Below, one piece after another: positions 23,630-35,738 of a stretch of 64,000 nt of DNA. Numbering within the stretch: the first letter of the stretch is position 1; every line of letters starts with the position of its first letter. The DNA is from Periconia sp. R9002 (taxonomy: Eukaryota; Ascomycota; Dothideomycetes; Pleosporales; Periconiaceae). The position numbers and the translations under genes are program-made. The notes under the pieces are model-generated. The model saw nothing but the letters and a program-made list of their open reading frames with translations. It ran no database searches and was not told where the DNA came from. The DNA lies in the NCBI GenBank assembly GCA_023627715.1, contig JAMAHW010000030.1, positions 1-64,000 on the forward strand. Reading direction: 5' to 3'.

Positions 23630-25218
23630 ATGGCAGGAACAATCGGTCTTATCGGCCTAGCTGCTGTTGGATTTTGCGTTTATCTTATTGGTCTGGGAAT
23701 TTACCGACTCTACTTCAGTCCGATTGCGAAATTTCCGGGACCGAAGTTGGCAGCTCTCACGCTGTGGTATGAATTCTACTACGATGTTGTGTGCGGCGGC
23801 CAGTATGTCTTTAAAATAGATGAGCTTCACAAACAATATGGTACGACAATTGCTTCTTCTCTAATATACGAATGCTGAGTGATTAGGCCCAATCATCCGA
23901 ATCAACCCATATGAGCTCCATGTCAAAGACCCAGACTTTTACGATGTGCTTTACGCCGGTCCGGGTCAGAAACGTGACAAATGGAGTTGGGCCGTCGAGA
24001 TGTTTGGGAACAGTAGCTCCGGGTTCGGCACTGTATCACACGACCTGCATCGCCTTCGGAGAAACGCTTTGAATCCATTCTTTTCGAAGCAAGCCATTGG
24101 CCGCATGGAACCGCTGATCCGTAGCTTGATCGAGAAGCTCTGTGCTCGGTTCGAGCAGCAAAAAGGAACTGGCGAACCCATCACTACGTTGCATGCGTTT
24201 GCTGCATTGACAACCGACATCATCACTTCTTATTGCTTTGGCACTTCATATGGCTGTCTTGATGCTCCAAACTGGAAATGGGAATGGCCTTCAGCTATGG
24301 TTGAAAGTACTCGGAGCTGCCATATCAATAAACAGTTCAAATGGCTGTTTCCTGCCATGCAAATGACACCTGAATCAATGGTGCAAAAGATCAACCCCCC
24401 TGTTATGAATCTCATCAATTTTCAGAAGGTTAGGCAAAGCATCTGTTAGCAGTGAGCTTGTACTAATGAAGCAGGATCTCGCAAAGCAAATCACGGGAAT
24501 CATGAGCGGCACCTCCAGCAAAGATGAGAAGCAGAACATCTTCCGCGCACTGATCGATGGAGATTTACCTACCGAAGAAAAATCACTTTCTCGTCTCGTC
24601 GATGAGGGCCAAACCATGATCGCGGCAGGCCAAGAAACGTCGTCGTTCTTCCTGCAACAAGCCTCATACTTCATCTTGGCTAATCCCGACGTTCACGCTA
24701 AACTCAAGGCCGAACTTCGAGAGGCTATTCCCGTCATTGAATCTACCCCTCCACTAGCCCGACTGGAGGAGCTTCCTTACCTCCATGCAGTAGTGCAAGA
24801 AGTGCACCGCTTCTCACATGGAGTAGTGGGTCGACTCGAACGCGTTTCCCCAGACAAGCCCATTCAATACAATGACTGGGTTATCCCCCCTGGCACGCCC
24901 GTTGCCATGACGTCCCTACTCCAACATCGCGATCCCTCGAAATTCCCGGATCCAATGAAGTTCGACCCTGAACGTTGGCTGAAACAATCCGAAAGTGGAC
25001 GCCTCGAGAAATACCTCGTCCCATTCAGCAAAGGCACCAGACAGTGTATGGGTATCAATCTAGCTACGGCGGAAATTTATCTTACCCTGGCAATACTGTT
25101 TCGAAGGTTTGATTTGGAATTATATCAGACTACGGAAAGAGATGCTGAGATTGCGGCTGATTTCTTTATTCCGCATTGTGCCTCAGACTCGAAAGGCGTT
25201 CGGATCATAATTAAATGA
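23630..25218 (+). CDS. cytochrome P450 monooxygenase (trichodiene-oxygenase/CYP58-like)
   Basis: Three exons (23630-23840, 23887-24428, 24475-25218), two 46 bp introns, 498 residues. An N-terminal membrane anchor ([20 protein letters not shown]) is followed by the proline-rich hinge FPGPKLAAL. The I-helix oxygen-activating motif is AGQETS, the K-helix ExxR is EVHR, and the haem loop is [12 protein letters not shown] with Cys442 as thiolate ligand; PERW is also present. All key residues are intact, so an active ER-bound monooxygenase is expected, taking electrons from NADPH-P450 reductase. Overall style recalls the fungal group annotated as trichodiene oxygenase or CYP58, recalled and not searched. 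As it lies some 14 kb from the PKS on the same side as the exporter, it is a candidate hydroxylase or epoxidase for the polyketide, though membership of the cluster is unproven. Confidence 0.9.
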
Positions 25219-26366
25219 GAATGGCCCGAGGAGCAAGGCTAGTCAATAATTAATGGTACAAGAGGTGGGGATTTGGTGTATATAGTAGATCTAAAGGTGC
25301 GGACTAAATACATGATTCGACGAAACGACGAATTGAACTTATTCAAGAAACTATTTGTGTACTAACTATGCGCCTCAAAAATTGAAGTGGTACCATGAAG
25401 AAAGTGCAACGAAGCGGACACCTTCGCACTGCACACGCCACCAAATATCGACTAACATTTTGATGCGAATGTGTATGTAGACTATATGTCTACCTACCAA
25501 CGTTGCAGCGTAAGACGTCCCTACGAGAACCCCGCTATGCCAAAACGAGGAAAAGTACCATGTGCACCGTACCTCCGAACGCCGATGTCGTCGGCGTTTG
25601 CTCCATGTCCGACATCAACATTGATTTTCGCAAGGTTCTCATGTCCTGCGTTTACTTCCTATAGACCAGATGCTTACTGTGCAGCATATATTGTGTAGAG
25701 GAAGCCTTACAACTGCTCCTATTCACTAGTCTCCGTCTAGGGACTTGTCTTCTTAGCAGTGCCATGCGGGTACATAATTCCTGGAGGTTGGTGCAGCGAC
25801 CGACCCAGAAGTAAATGTGGAGTAAACATGGCGGGTTCATAGCTCATCAAACCCTCATTGGAGGGCAGGGTTGAAACTGAGCCTAATTTTGCCAAATCTG
25901 GCCTTTACACGAAAGTTTTACGGCGTTGTTACATTACCTATAAGGGTTCAGCAGGTTTTGGTGGTATACTAACTCATTCTTTCAGGTAATCAAGCAGATC
26001 ATTGTCTTTGGAGAATTACAAATATGGCAACGCCACCTATACTGATCGATCATACTAGTAAACCTGGTATCCATGCGTATGCTTGCTGACGCCCTATCCA
26101 TCAACAATCGTGACAATTGAAGCAGTCTATAAGTGAATCATCATTTTTAAAATGTACTGTCGCAGTGAATCACTAGCAGAAAAGTCAATTACATACATGT
26201 GAGGAAGAAAACTTACTGATTTCTAGCCTACAAAGATCTACCAAGATATTCTTGCGGAATAGGCGGTGGAGGCGCGGGTATCTTATCCCTCACATGGTTG
26301 AAATCTGCCTCGCACCATACTATAAATAGACAAACCAGATACTTCGCTGAATAAGAGCCAGCTAAG
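25219..26366. other. intergenic, no gene seen
   Basis: Downstream flank of the P450. Short frames only, none with features. The sequence runs directly into the foldback repeat that starts near 26367. Confidence 0.45.
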
Positions 26367-26804
26367 GAAGCTGGATGGCGGAAGCCGGATGGCGGAAGCT
26401 GGATGGTTGGATTTGTTGAGAAGAGCTGAAACACTAACCTTGGAACCCCTAAGCCTCAATCACGTGATCAATAGTTACCTGTGAGCACGTCTCCAGCTCA
26501 GGACGTTACTTGACATACAAACCGGTGTTGATACCTTGACTGTTTACATCAATCAATTGCGAAGAAGAAAACACTTTTAATACTGCTCTTCATGTGAAAG
26601 ATTAATTAAAGTGTATTCTTCTTCGCAATTGATTGGTGAAATCAGTCACGGTATCAACACTAATCTGAGATCTCATAGTAACGTCCTTGGCTAGGGACGT
26701 GCACACAGTAACTGTTGGTCACGTGATTGAGGCTTGGGGGTTAGTGTTCCAGGTCAACAAATCCATCCACCATCCAGCTTCCGCCGTCCAACTTCCGCAA
26801 CTTC
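26367..26804. repeat. foldback element: two ~190-200 bp inverted arms
   Basis: The left arm (about 26367-26577) is repeated in reverse complement at about 26608-26804, separated by about 30 bp. Matching segments, outside to inside: GGCGGAAGCTGGATGG, GGATTTGTTGA, AACACTAAC, AAGCCTCAATCACGTGA, GGACGTTACT, TGTTGATACC and AATCAATTGCGAAGAAGAA. Gaps and scattered substitutions, several of them C/T or G/A, lie between them. The outer ends hold a short tandem GGAAGCYGGATGGC motif repeated two to three times. No coding capacity is seen. This is the architecture of a foldback transposon or long-TIR MITE. No target-site duplication is obvious, and the exact ends are uncertain. Confidence 0.8.
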
Positions 26805-27075
26805 TACCTACCACTAACCACACAGATTAACAATACCTCAGTGACCAGCGGCCCAGCGTAGGTAGTTATTAACGCCATGACGACCGCGCTAGGTTGCTGT
26901 ATTGCTCATCAAATTAAGCAGTCGAACATATAAGTATAGTTTACTTTCCACCCCATTCTCCCGCAGGTCCCATCGCCATCGAGACCTCCACCCACTGCTA
27001 ACAGCCCACTGCCAGCAAAAAAACCATCCAACAAACCAACAAACCAACGAGCTCGAATAACCAATTAAACTAAAG

Positions 27076-27345
27076 ATGTCCAATCCACAAACGCAGGCCT
27101 TAAACAATCTATTCACCATCTATGTCAGCATCGAAGTACTACAAGGGAACACTTCGCTTAGATTTTCAGGCATGCCACACCCAGACGAAGGGGTGTCGCG
27201 TGCGATAATAGAGACATCCCATCGCAATTGCCTAGAAGCGGACATATACACGCAGTGCCAGACACCATCGATCCGCACACTCTTAGAGAAGAATGGGGAA
27301 CTTTATAAGAGGGTGCTCGCGCAGGTTAAGCAAGGCCAAATTTAG
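27076..27345 (+). CDS. small hypothetical protein
   Basis: An 89-residue single-exon frame (MSNPQTQALNNLFTIYVSIE...) with an ATG preceded by AAAG, a fair fungal start context, and a C/A-rich leader upstream. It is soluble, has three cysteines and a charged helical-looking C terminus, and matches nothing I recognise. It starts 270 bp beyond the foldback element. It could be real or chance. Confidence 0.3.
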   Translation: MSNPQTQALNNLFTIYVSIEVLQGNTSLRFSGMPHPDEGVSRAIIETSHRNCLEADIYTQCQTPSIRTLLEKNGELYKRVLAQVKQGQI

Positions 27346-28039
27346 ATCAATCCACGGGAGGACCTTATATACCTGTACCAACTTAGTGTGAAACTATAGC
27401 ACCATGCAACTCTCTAGTACGATAAAAAGGCAAATCCAGCATTTATTAAAGAGCAAGGTATACATTTAAGGCGATTAAGGATAAAAATATCTCTAGGAAG
27501 GGAGTTACTCGTTGATGAGAAGAAGTTTCTAGATGTGGCCGAGCAAGAAGAGTTTAGTTTGTGGCTTGTACAGATGCGGCGTGTGCGATCGTATATTGAG
27601 ACTGATTGTTGAACGCGATGCTGGCATGTACGGGATTGATGATGGCGTGGCAAAAGCCGCAAGATTGGATGACACGGATGTAATTCGGTTTGTCGTGGCA
27701 GCTTCACTGCAAGTGCTGCAAATAGAATGGAAAGAATGTCGACTGTCTGGAGCAATGGCTCCAAGCCCTGGCAATTGCCAGAAGGGCAAAGGGGTCCTTC
27801 ATGTGAAAGATAATAAGCCTTCATACTAAGACGTTAGAGTGCGCTTATTCTTACTCCTTAAATCCTTAGATCAAGCGTTAGGTGGGTTAGTAGCTCTCCT
27901 GGTGAGATAGCTCAAAGAGCTTTCTCCGATTGGTAGAGTTTCTCTCGGTACCAAACAATGATCATTAGGCCGAGTCGCGACATGTTCTAATAATAGAATT
28001 ACCATTAAGTATATCATCTGTGCTATAACGAGAAAAAAA
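27346..28039. other. unresolved stretch with broken open frames
   Basis: A plus-strand frame around 27483-27610 (reads ELLVDEKKFLDVAEQEEFSLW) has coding-like composition but ends in a stop without an obvious splice. Opposite-strand frames at 27414-27824 overlap it. This may be a gene remnant or a poorly resolved multi-exon gene. I cannot assign a family. Confidence 0.25.
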
Positions 28040-28549
28040 TTAGACATATCTCCATTGATCACGAGCCATACTTGCACCATGCGGTTTGACGTTGAAAACA
28101 TGTGGAGGAGAGACCAGAGGCGGGCTCGGCAATGGCGAATGTCCTCTACTTCTATCCCTCTGGCCGAATGGGTCAGATATCTCCAACATTCTCTGATGCT
28201 TGCCTTCAATAAGCTTAACGAGGTCGCTAGGATCCCATAGCAACGGTATATACACCTCATTGTCGTCTGTTGGGTAAGGAACCGCGAGAGTCGTTCGAGT
28301 GAGCCACTCTTTTGCCGCGTTGCGCGTCTCAAAACAGATGACGAACCCCCTCGAGCTGGCTCGTACGTATCGCATTCCCGTTGGAACAGGAAGCCATACA
28401 TCTGACGAACCTCTCTCGTGAAGTATTCGTCCTTCTGGGTTGATGGATCGATATTTTCGTGCTAGTTCGTCGGTTGGGAAGCGGATCATGAGTTCGCGCT
28501 TCTCCAAGTCGTAGCGCACTTCGAGGTTTGTCCATTTGGGTGTCGACAT
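28040..28549 (-). CDS. hypothetical protein, 169 residues
   Basis: A single-exon frame from an ATG at 28549 (MSTPKWTNLEVRYDLEKRELMIRF) to a stop at 28040. The first 120 residues are well mixed, with several Trp, Tyr and charged residues (DVWLPVPTGMRYV, VYIPLLWDPSDLVKLIE), as in a small globular domain. The C terminus is Pro/Ser/Arg-rich and likely disordered. No signal peptide, membrane segment or known motif is visible. It lies between the foldback element and the DUF6594 gene. The composition argues for a real gene; the function is unknown. Confidence 0.5.
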   Translation of the reverse strand: MSTPKWTNLEVRYDLEKRELMIRFPTDELARKYRSINPEGRILHERGSSDVWLPVPTGMRYVRASSRGFVICFETRNAAKEWLTRTTLAVPYPTDDNEVYIPLLWDPSDLVKLIEGKHQRMLEISDPFGQRDRSRGHSPLPSPPLVSPPHVFNVKPHGASMARDQWRYV

Positions 28550-28982
28550 TGCGTTGGTATGAGTATATAAAGACGGCGGTTTGGAGCAGATCTATCTGCG
28601 ATGATAGTTATAGAAGTCTTGAATGGGATTTTCGAGTATAAAAGCGTCCTGCGAGGCTGAACTTGTAGGGAAAGTGGAATCCAGAGCAGAGCTGGAGGCT
28701 GGGGCGGTATTATAACCTACCGAGCCTGGTACATGCATTGAGCGCTTTACTTAAAGCGGAGTTCAGCTTTCCCCGCGAACCTCTTATCCATGCATGCAGG
28801 GTAGTATTACGAGGAAAACCCGGAGTGTTGATGGGAGGCTGAGCAGGCCGAGAAGGCTGAAGAATCCTTTTTAGATACCCCGCTTCATGCACTGAGGTCT
28901 GAAAATTATGAAATACACCAAATTTCATATTTACCTATAAAAAATGAGCATTTCCCCAAAAATAAGTTTAGCATACAACGAC
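28550..28982. other. short intergenic region between divergent genes
   Basis: 433 bp between the starts of the hypothetical gene (minus) and the DUF6594 gene (plus). It holds a small hairpin (GCTTTACTTAAAGC near 28743) and no gene. The promoters of both genes are expected here. Confidence 0.4.
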
Positions 28983-30209
28983 ATGGAGCGGGACTTGGAG
29001 TCTGGGGTTAAGGACATCAACAAAGGCGAGGAGACAGGTATGTGCTGGCATCCCGCCCTCTACAGGTCGCACACTCACGCGATAGGCAGAAGCCAATTAT
29101 GGTAACTCCTCACCTGTCGGACGAACCACATCTATTCGAGATTTTGCCACGCGTCAGCACGAATCCGAGGGAATTGGAAATAGGCGAAATCAGTTGTTCG
29201 AGCCCCGGACACAAGATGCGGACGCTGTGCGAATTGTTACGCCTCCACGACAAAGTCTCGAGCTTCCATACGAGCTTCCAGACAAAGCCTCAACGCGATC
29301 AATCAAAGATAAAATACTGAATGGCGAGTGTTTTGAGCTACCCACATCCAATTTGTGCTAACAGCTTCTAAAGCGGTTAATGATGGCACTGGTGAGTTGG
29401 CGGTAAGCGACCAACTCGATTATCTTCCACTCTATCTCCACCGTGACGATATGTTCATGGATATCAAGGCCAAGGATGGGCAACCGAGAAAACTCATCCT
29501 CAGCTTCGCAGCACTAAGCCGTATGCGACTACGCAAGCTTCAGTGTCGGCTGGTTCGCCATATAATGTATATGCAGTCTGCTGGTAAAGAGACAAGTGAT
29601 TGGGAGGAGAATTTATCAAAGTATGGTAGGTCTCCATTGAGGAATAACGTCTTTAATGCCAAAACTGATACGTCGCAGTGGCGGCAATTCGCGATAATGA
29701 TTTGATCGCTGCTGCCGTTGATCGTCCGGAAGATCCCTTCATTATTCACAGTGGAAGAGCAGTCGACGCCGAAGTTCTCAAGATAGCACTCCAGAATCGC
29801 CCAGACGTCCCAGGTGATTGGAACAATGTTGATTTTGGGCAAGCAGCGGATTATGATAGACCTCTACCTATTGGCGGTGGAACACGTCGCGAGTTGAAGG
29901 CGAAAGAAAAACTTCAACGCTTTTTCACACGTCTTACTTTGGGTGTTGTTGGGGGTGCATTCCTAGTGGGTCCCATGTGGTTAATGGGTGCGTAAATCTA
30001 ATTCCTACCACGTCGTAAACTTACGTGCTAACCACCTAATTTTCGAAGTGCTTCATAACACGAAGACCACCAATCTTGTATCCACTACAGTGTTTGTGTT
30101 TGCGTTCGGCATATTGATGTCTTGGAAACTCAATGATGCTTTTAGCGTGCTGTCGGCTACAGCAGCATATGCGGCGGTGCTCGTCGTGTTCGTGGGAGCT
30201 AATAATTGA
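28983..30209 (+). CDS. DUF6594-like multi-pass membrane protein
   Basis: Five exons, about 28983-29037, 29090-29329, 29374-29625, 29679-29987 and 30049-30209, give about 338 residues; the junction between exons 2 and 3 is uncertain. The middle holds the family's helical segment (LSFAALSRMRLRKLQCRLV), then YVAAIRDNDLIAAAVDRPEDPF. The C-terminal 65 residues form three hydrophobic helices and close with SATAAYAAVLVVFVGANN, a signature I associate with DUF6594. This fungal family is numerous, of unknown function and often found in accessory or heterokaryon-incompatibility-like contexts. The N terminus is charged and likely cytosolic. It lies between the P450 and the ABC transporter, but nothing ties it to polyketide synthesis. 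Confidence 0.75.
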
Positions 30210-30467
30210 GCCAGCCCCTAAGCGTTGGAATGTTATTTGGACGGGGAAAAGCAGGAAAACAATGATAAGATAAAAAACAAAGCATCTCCTTATCTTTCCA
30301 TGACAACTTCATTGACGTAATGTGTAGTGATAAAATGATGTTGAGCACTGATGCATTGAAGTTCTTCGGAATTCTGGAGATAATCAATGTAACTAACTCT
30401 TCTACATCTAGTAAAGAAAGAATAACATCCATACCATCGCTAAGAAAACATTGCCAGTACTCAACAA

Positions 30468-33400
30468 TCAACCACTCAAAGCTTGCATCTGACACATCTG
30501 CCAATACGTGCCCTTCTTTCTTAGCAGCTCTCTATGTGTTCCTTTCTCTACTACCTTGCCCTCACTCATAACAAAAATAACGTCGGCATTCTGTATGGTT
30601 GCCAGACGATGCGCAATGACAATCATGGTACGGCCCTTGCCTGTCTTCTCAAAGATTTTTTGAATACTCTTCTCAGTCTCACTGTCTAAATTGCTCGTTG
30701 CTTCATCCAATAGCATGAGACGTGGGTTGCGTATAAGTGCCCGTGCTATACTCAAACGTTGTTTCTGACCACCAGACAGGGCGATCCCTTTTTGTCCAAC
30801 AAGCGTGTTATAGGTAATGGGCAATGAAACAATATAGTCATACAATTCTGCGGAAGTACACACGCGGTCCAGATCGTCTTCGTTGATGGTATCAGGGTCA
30901 GCGACACCCATGGTTATGTTGTCGCGAAGGGTGCCGGCAATGATGGAGGGCTCTTGCGCAACAAGGGAGAGGATGCGGCGATATTGTTCGAGATCAAGTG
31001 TATCGATAGACTTTTCGTCCATGAGGATCTCGCCAAACTGTGGTGTGTAGAAGCTGGGATACGTTAGGCGTAATTTATGAGGTTGGTGCATCACTGGTGC
31101 TTACCGTTCCAGGAGGCTTATTATGCTAGTCTTGCCACAACCTGCAACCATTTGTTAGGGATACATTCGCATCAATGTTTCAAATTGTACGCACCTGAAG
31201 GTCCAACAATCGCGGCGAATTGGCCTTTCTCGATCTGTAATATGTTAACAACCTGTCAAGTACTTCGGCTCTCATACTTGCAGTCATGTCTAAACCCCGC
31301 AACACTGGAACATCTCTTGTGGGGTACTTGAACCAAACGTTTTTCAACTCAATTTTTGGACCTTGCACAGACTTCTCATCTGCGTAACGCATTTCGCTTT
31401 CTTCTAGTGAGAAAGTGTTGGCGTCCTGATCGTGCTCAGATCGCAAACCGCGAATGCGCTCAGCTGCACTCATGGCTTGCGCAATGTCTACGATGCATGA
31501 GTCATCTTTTTCGACAAATGTGGTTTTGACGATACTCACTAGCTCCAAAACTTAGCCATAGGCCTGCGGCCAAACTGCCTTGTACCACGGCAAGATATAC
31601 AACCACTGGTAGAGGTCAGCTAAGTCTCTGCATCAACACGTTCGTACTCACAATAGTCAAATGGCATCAGCTTATACTCCGAAAGAAGGTTGCCTCCGTA
31701 CCACAATGCAAATGCCGTGCAAAGCAATGAAACGCTGTCACTGAAAGAAAAGATCGCAGTTGAGCCAATGGAACTCCAGAATGCGTCGTTCACATGCTTG
31801 CCCAGAAGCCGGTCATATCGGTTGCAGATGTGGTCTTCCATCGTTAGCGCACTAACTGTTCTGAATGCGCCAATGCTTTCAATGGCGAATTTGGAGCTCT
31901 CGCTGAAGACTAGCCAAGTCATCTTCTCGAACTTGCGCTCATACCGTAGACGCATAAAGCCTGCAATGAGTATAATGGGTGTCGTGGAGAACACGACGAC
32001 AACGGATAGCCTCCAGCTAAAGTAGAATGATATTGCGACGCATCCCGCGACATTGAAGACACAGGTCAAGATTGATGCGGCGTTGACACCTAAAACTTGT
32101 TGTACCTGGGCTGGATCGTTCGCAATACGTGCACTTAGCGCACCCGTTGAGTTATCATCCTGGTCGAAGAACTCGATCGGACGTTTTAGTATGTTTTGGA
32201 AGTACTCATGTCGATATGAAGCAATGATACGCTTTAGATGGTTAGTTCGAACGTTTCCGTTGCCGAAAGCAGGACTTACGAAGGATACAGTAGTGCACGC
32301 CCAGCCTAGTACAAAGTGGCAGATTCCTACTCCTACGGCTAGTACGACGGTCATGAGACACCAGAAATTGGTAGCCTCGCGAAGAAATTCCCCATAAAAA
32401 GCGAAGAGAGATATCAGATTCGCAAACAGATATGCCTGTAGTGGAAAAGCGGCTAAAAAGTGGACATGATCAACTTTCATCAGCATGGGATGGGTTATGC
32501 CTCTTACCTCCAGCTCCAGCAGCGCCAAAAAGTATCATAAGATAGAGATACCAATTGCCCTTTTGCTCGCCGATGATTTCCATGAGAGTGCGGATAGTTT
32601 GCCGTAGTCCCGAGAACCTTTTTCGCCGGATCTGTTTTGATGGGAGATCACTATCGTCTGTGGCACTCCAGTCCGGCTCGTCTTTGGCATTTGAGGCCTC
32701 TGTCGGAGCAATGGAGGTATCGACAGTCTCCGTCTCCTGCAACTCGTCATGCTCGGTGAGAACTTGTGCCTTCACTAATTTGTGATACAGACCTGCTCTG
32801 TTCTTCATGAGCTTATCGTGCGTGCCTTGCTGGGAAACCATGCCATTCTTCAGCACAATAATGTTATCTGCTTTTTGGATGGTGGACAGCCTATGTGCAA
32901 TTACAATCGTGGTTCTTCCTTTTGATGCTTGGTCAAGTGATTGTTGCACTATGTGTTCGCTACGAATATCGATGGCGCTCGTGGCCTCGTCGAGAATCAG
33001 TATCGAGGGCTTTTTAATGATGCAGCGCGCGATGGCGATCCTTTGGCGTTGTCCCCCACTGAGGTGTATACCTGCATCACCGCAAAGGGTGTCATAGCCC
33101 TGCATAATGTTTCAGCTAGATGAATGAGACACCGAAGTGGTTTGGCTCACGTATGGCATGCGCGCGATGAAGTCGTGCGCAAAGGCTTCTTCGCATGCTT
33201 GAACAACAAGCTGCCGTTTTTTGACCTCTGATTCATTTTCCCATTTCGTACCAATAAGGCCATAGCTCACGTTCTCGAAGATTGTGCCGTTAAACAGGAC
33301 TGGCTCCTGCTGCACGAGGCCAATCTGTGACCTCCACCATTTCAGATCAAACTGTTCGATGTTATGTCCGGCCATGGTAATTGTACCATTACGCAGCATG

Positions 33401-35090
33401 TTGTGCTTTGAAAATTTAGAAACTGTGCTTGCATCCATCGGTTCAGGATCCAACTTACATAGTCTTCTTCGTGCTCCGCAACGCTGAGCTCAAACCAGCG
33501 TTCTATGAGGGCAACTATAGTACTCTTCCCCGATCCAGACGGACCGACCAAGGCTGTGGTTTTTCCAGCTCTGAACGTGATATTGATGTTGTGTAGTACC
33601 CTGTCTTGAGGCCGTGCCATGTAAGTATAATTCACCTTGTTCAGGACAATATCGTCCGTCGCTGACACTTCGGGCGCCTTCAACCCTTGGGCCTTTGCCT
33701 TTGGTGCATCAATCACAGTATAGAAGATGGCAGCAGCCCCGACGGCTCGACTCACCGCCCCGAGGGGAGCGGAGATGGCACCGACTGACATGACAATGGT
33801 CATAATGGATGTGATGACGCTGTATTTTGGTAAGTGAAGGCCAATGGATATGGTTGACTGGTGAGCCTTACACAAGAAGCACTTCAACGTCTTTGATGAT
33901 TTGTTTCATATACAGCTGCACGGCCCACCAGAAGCAAAGAGCGGCAGTCCTAGAAATCGTTAGCTCAAATAGGAATGCCACATGGCCAGACCATAGGTGA
34001 AGTACCCGTATACAGCAAAATAGACTGTAAGAATTATCAGCTTGTTGATTGTGTAATAATATGGGGGTTAACCTACCTAGCGATGACTGCAAAGCCATCC
34101 AGATGGACATCTTCTGCCCATGCTTGGCAGCTTTCTGTACTGACTTGCTATAGGTCTCCATTACCTTATCTTCAGCTCCGCATGCTGCAACCATTCGGAT
34201 TGAGCTCAGCGCTTCGCTTGCGGTACCAACTCCCTCCTTGTCTGCCTCAGCAACGAGGTTCCATCTTTTGGTGATGAAATAAATACTGAAAGTGTACACA
34301 AAAAGGACGAATCCTAATCCACTGATGGTAACGACAGCGAGAAACCAGCTAAACACAAAAGCAACAACGATCGCGGAGATAACCAAAGAAACATTCTGGA
34401 TGAGCAAGCAGAGCTTTTCAGAGATTCCATCTTGGACTAAATTGGCCGTGATGGTGATGACTACTGCCGTATGACCTTGCGGCACAGCGTCTATTTTGGA
34501 TACTGGAAGTGCCATCAAGCATTTTAAATACTTCAGTCGCATAGCGGCTGATGTGCGAAGGCCGGTGTGCCGAAAGCCGAGCTTCTAGAAGTCAGTGTAG
34601 TCGACCAACCAGGTGAGAGTACCTACCACAGCGACATAGCCAAGCACTAGCCGTGCGGCGAAGATGTATATTATCCACAAGCTTGAGAAATACGTTAGCG
34701 CATGCTGCATTTTGCACGAGCATTGGAAAGCGTACACGTTCTTGGCAATCTCCTCACGAAATCGCTCTGGAGTCCACCCCGTGTAGTAACGGGCATAAAA
34801 AGCCGTGAAAACTTTGACCAGTCTTGCTGTTTCAATATGAGAACATAGAAACCACAATAGTGATGGAAAAAGTACCAAAGATTATATTCGTCAATGGAAT
34901 GGTGGTACCAGTCGCCACAGAGGATAGTGCAGCAATGACGAGCCATAGTCGGTCGATGGGCGTGGAATAAGAGAAGATCCTCTGCTTCGAATCAGTATTG
35001 GAAGTTGTCTGAGTGATCATTGAAAATACTAACAAAAAACTGTTCGATGGACGAGCAGTACTCGCGCAGTCTCTTGATGATTGGGTTCAT
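30468..35090 (-). CDS. full-size ABCB (MDR/PMD1-type) exporter
   Basis: Fifteen exons starting at 35090: 35090-35034, 34981-34876, 34826-34627, 34584-34077, 34024-34006, 33949-33872, 33819-33459, 33405-33151, 33099-32508, 32452-31652, 31605-31540, 31487-31282, 31234-31195, 31141-31105, 31053-30468. They sum to an exact 1,303 codons plus a stop. The order is TMD-NBD-TMD-NBD. NBD1 has Walker [10 protein letters not shown], signature LSGGQRQR and Walker [15 protein letters not shown]2 has [16 protein letters not shown] and [12 protein letters not shown]; both end with the AHRL H-loop. All ATPase residues look intact. ABCB pumps of this class export hydrophobic compounds through the plasma membrane using ATP, and they often accompany polyketide clusters for self-protection. 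Intron 12 starts with GC (GCAAGT), and exon 5 is only 19 bp. The short N terminus is unusual but starts at a clear ATG. Confidence 0.92.
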
Positions 35091-35738
35091 GGTGATTTTC
35101 CTCCGACTCGGCCTCGTTCAAGAACGAAGCTGATCGTGGGTAACGCCTTTGGCAAACTCGCAGCTGTTTCTCGAGTATCAAGGAAAATACGAGGCGGTGG
35201 CCATGGTAGATGGTACAAGCACAGGCAGCAGTGGACTGCGCATATGCACAAGCTCATCACGCATTGATAGCTGATCAATTGCGACAAAGGAAGCACTCAA
35301 TCTGCATGTGGTTTTTCGAATTGCGTTATCAATCAATGCATATATTACGCTGTGAAGTGTTGAGGCATGGAACATGTTGATAACGGTACTTTGGTTGAAT
35401 TGCGCACAATAATGTGATAATTGCGCTTATGGGTTGGCCAGGGCGTGCGGATTGTTGGCACAGGGTGATCAGACAAAGTATCAGTGTTCTCAACTGCCGA
35501 TTCCGAAACGCCGATTCGCCCTAACCCCCACGGCTCAAATGTTCGGGCATTTTTTAATTGCCGCTCACCCACTCGGGTCAATAGTGATGCTTGTTCAGAC
35601 GTACCCAATCCATGTATTGCTTATATCCGTACCTAGGTACCTATATGAAAAACCCACGTCAAATCACGTGGCATATAAGAACGCTACCTATATGTAGGCT
35701 AAATCTGAAACCTGCTCTATGCTTTACCCTCAACCAAT
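35091..35738. other. intergenic between exporter and FSH1 hydrolase
   Basis: About 650 bp with no supported gene: the promoter of the exporter and the 3' end of the hydrolase gene, both on the minus strand. Confidence 0.45.
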
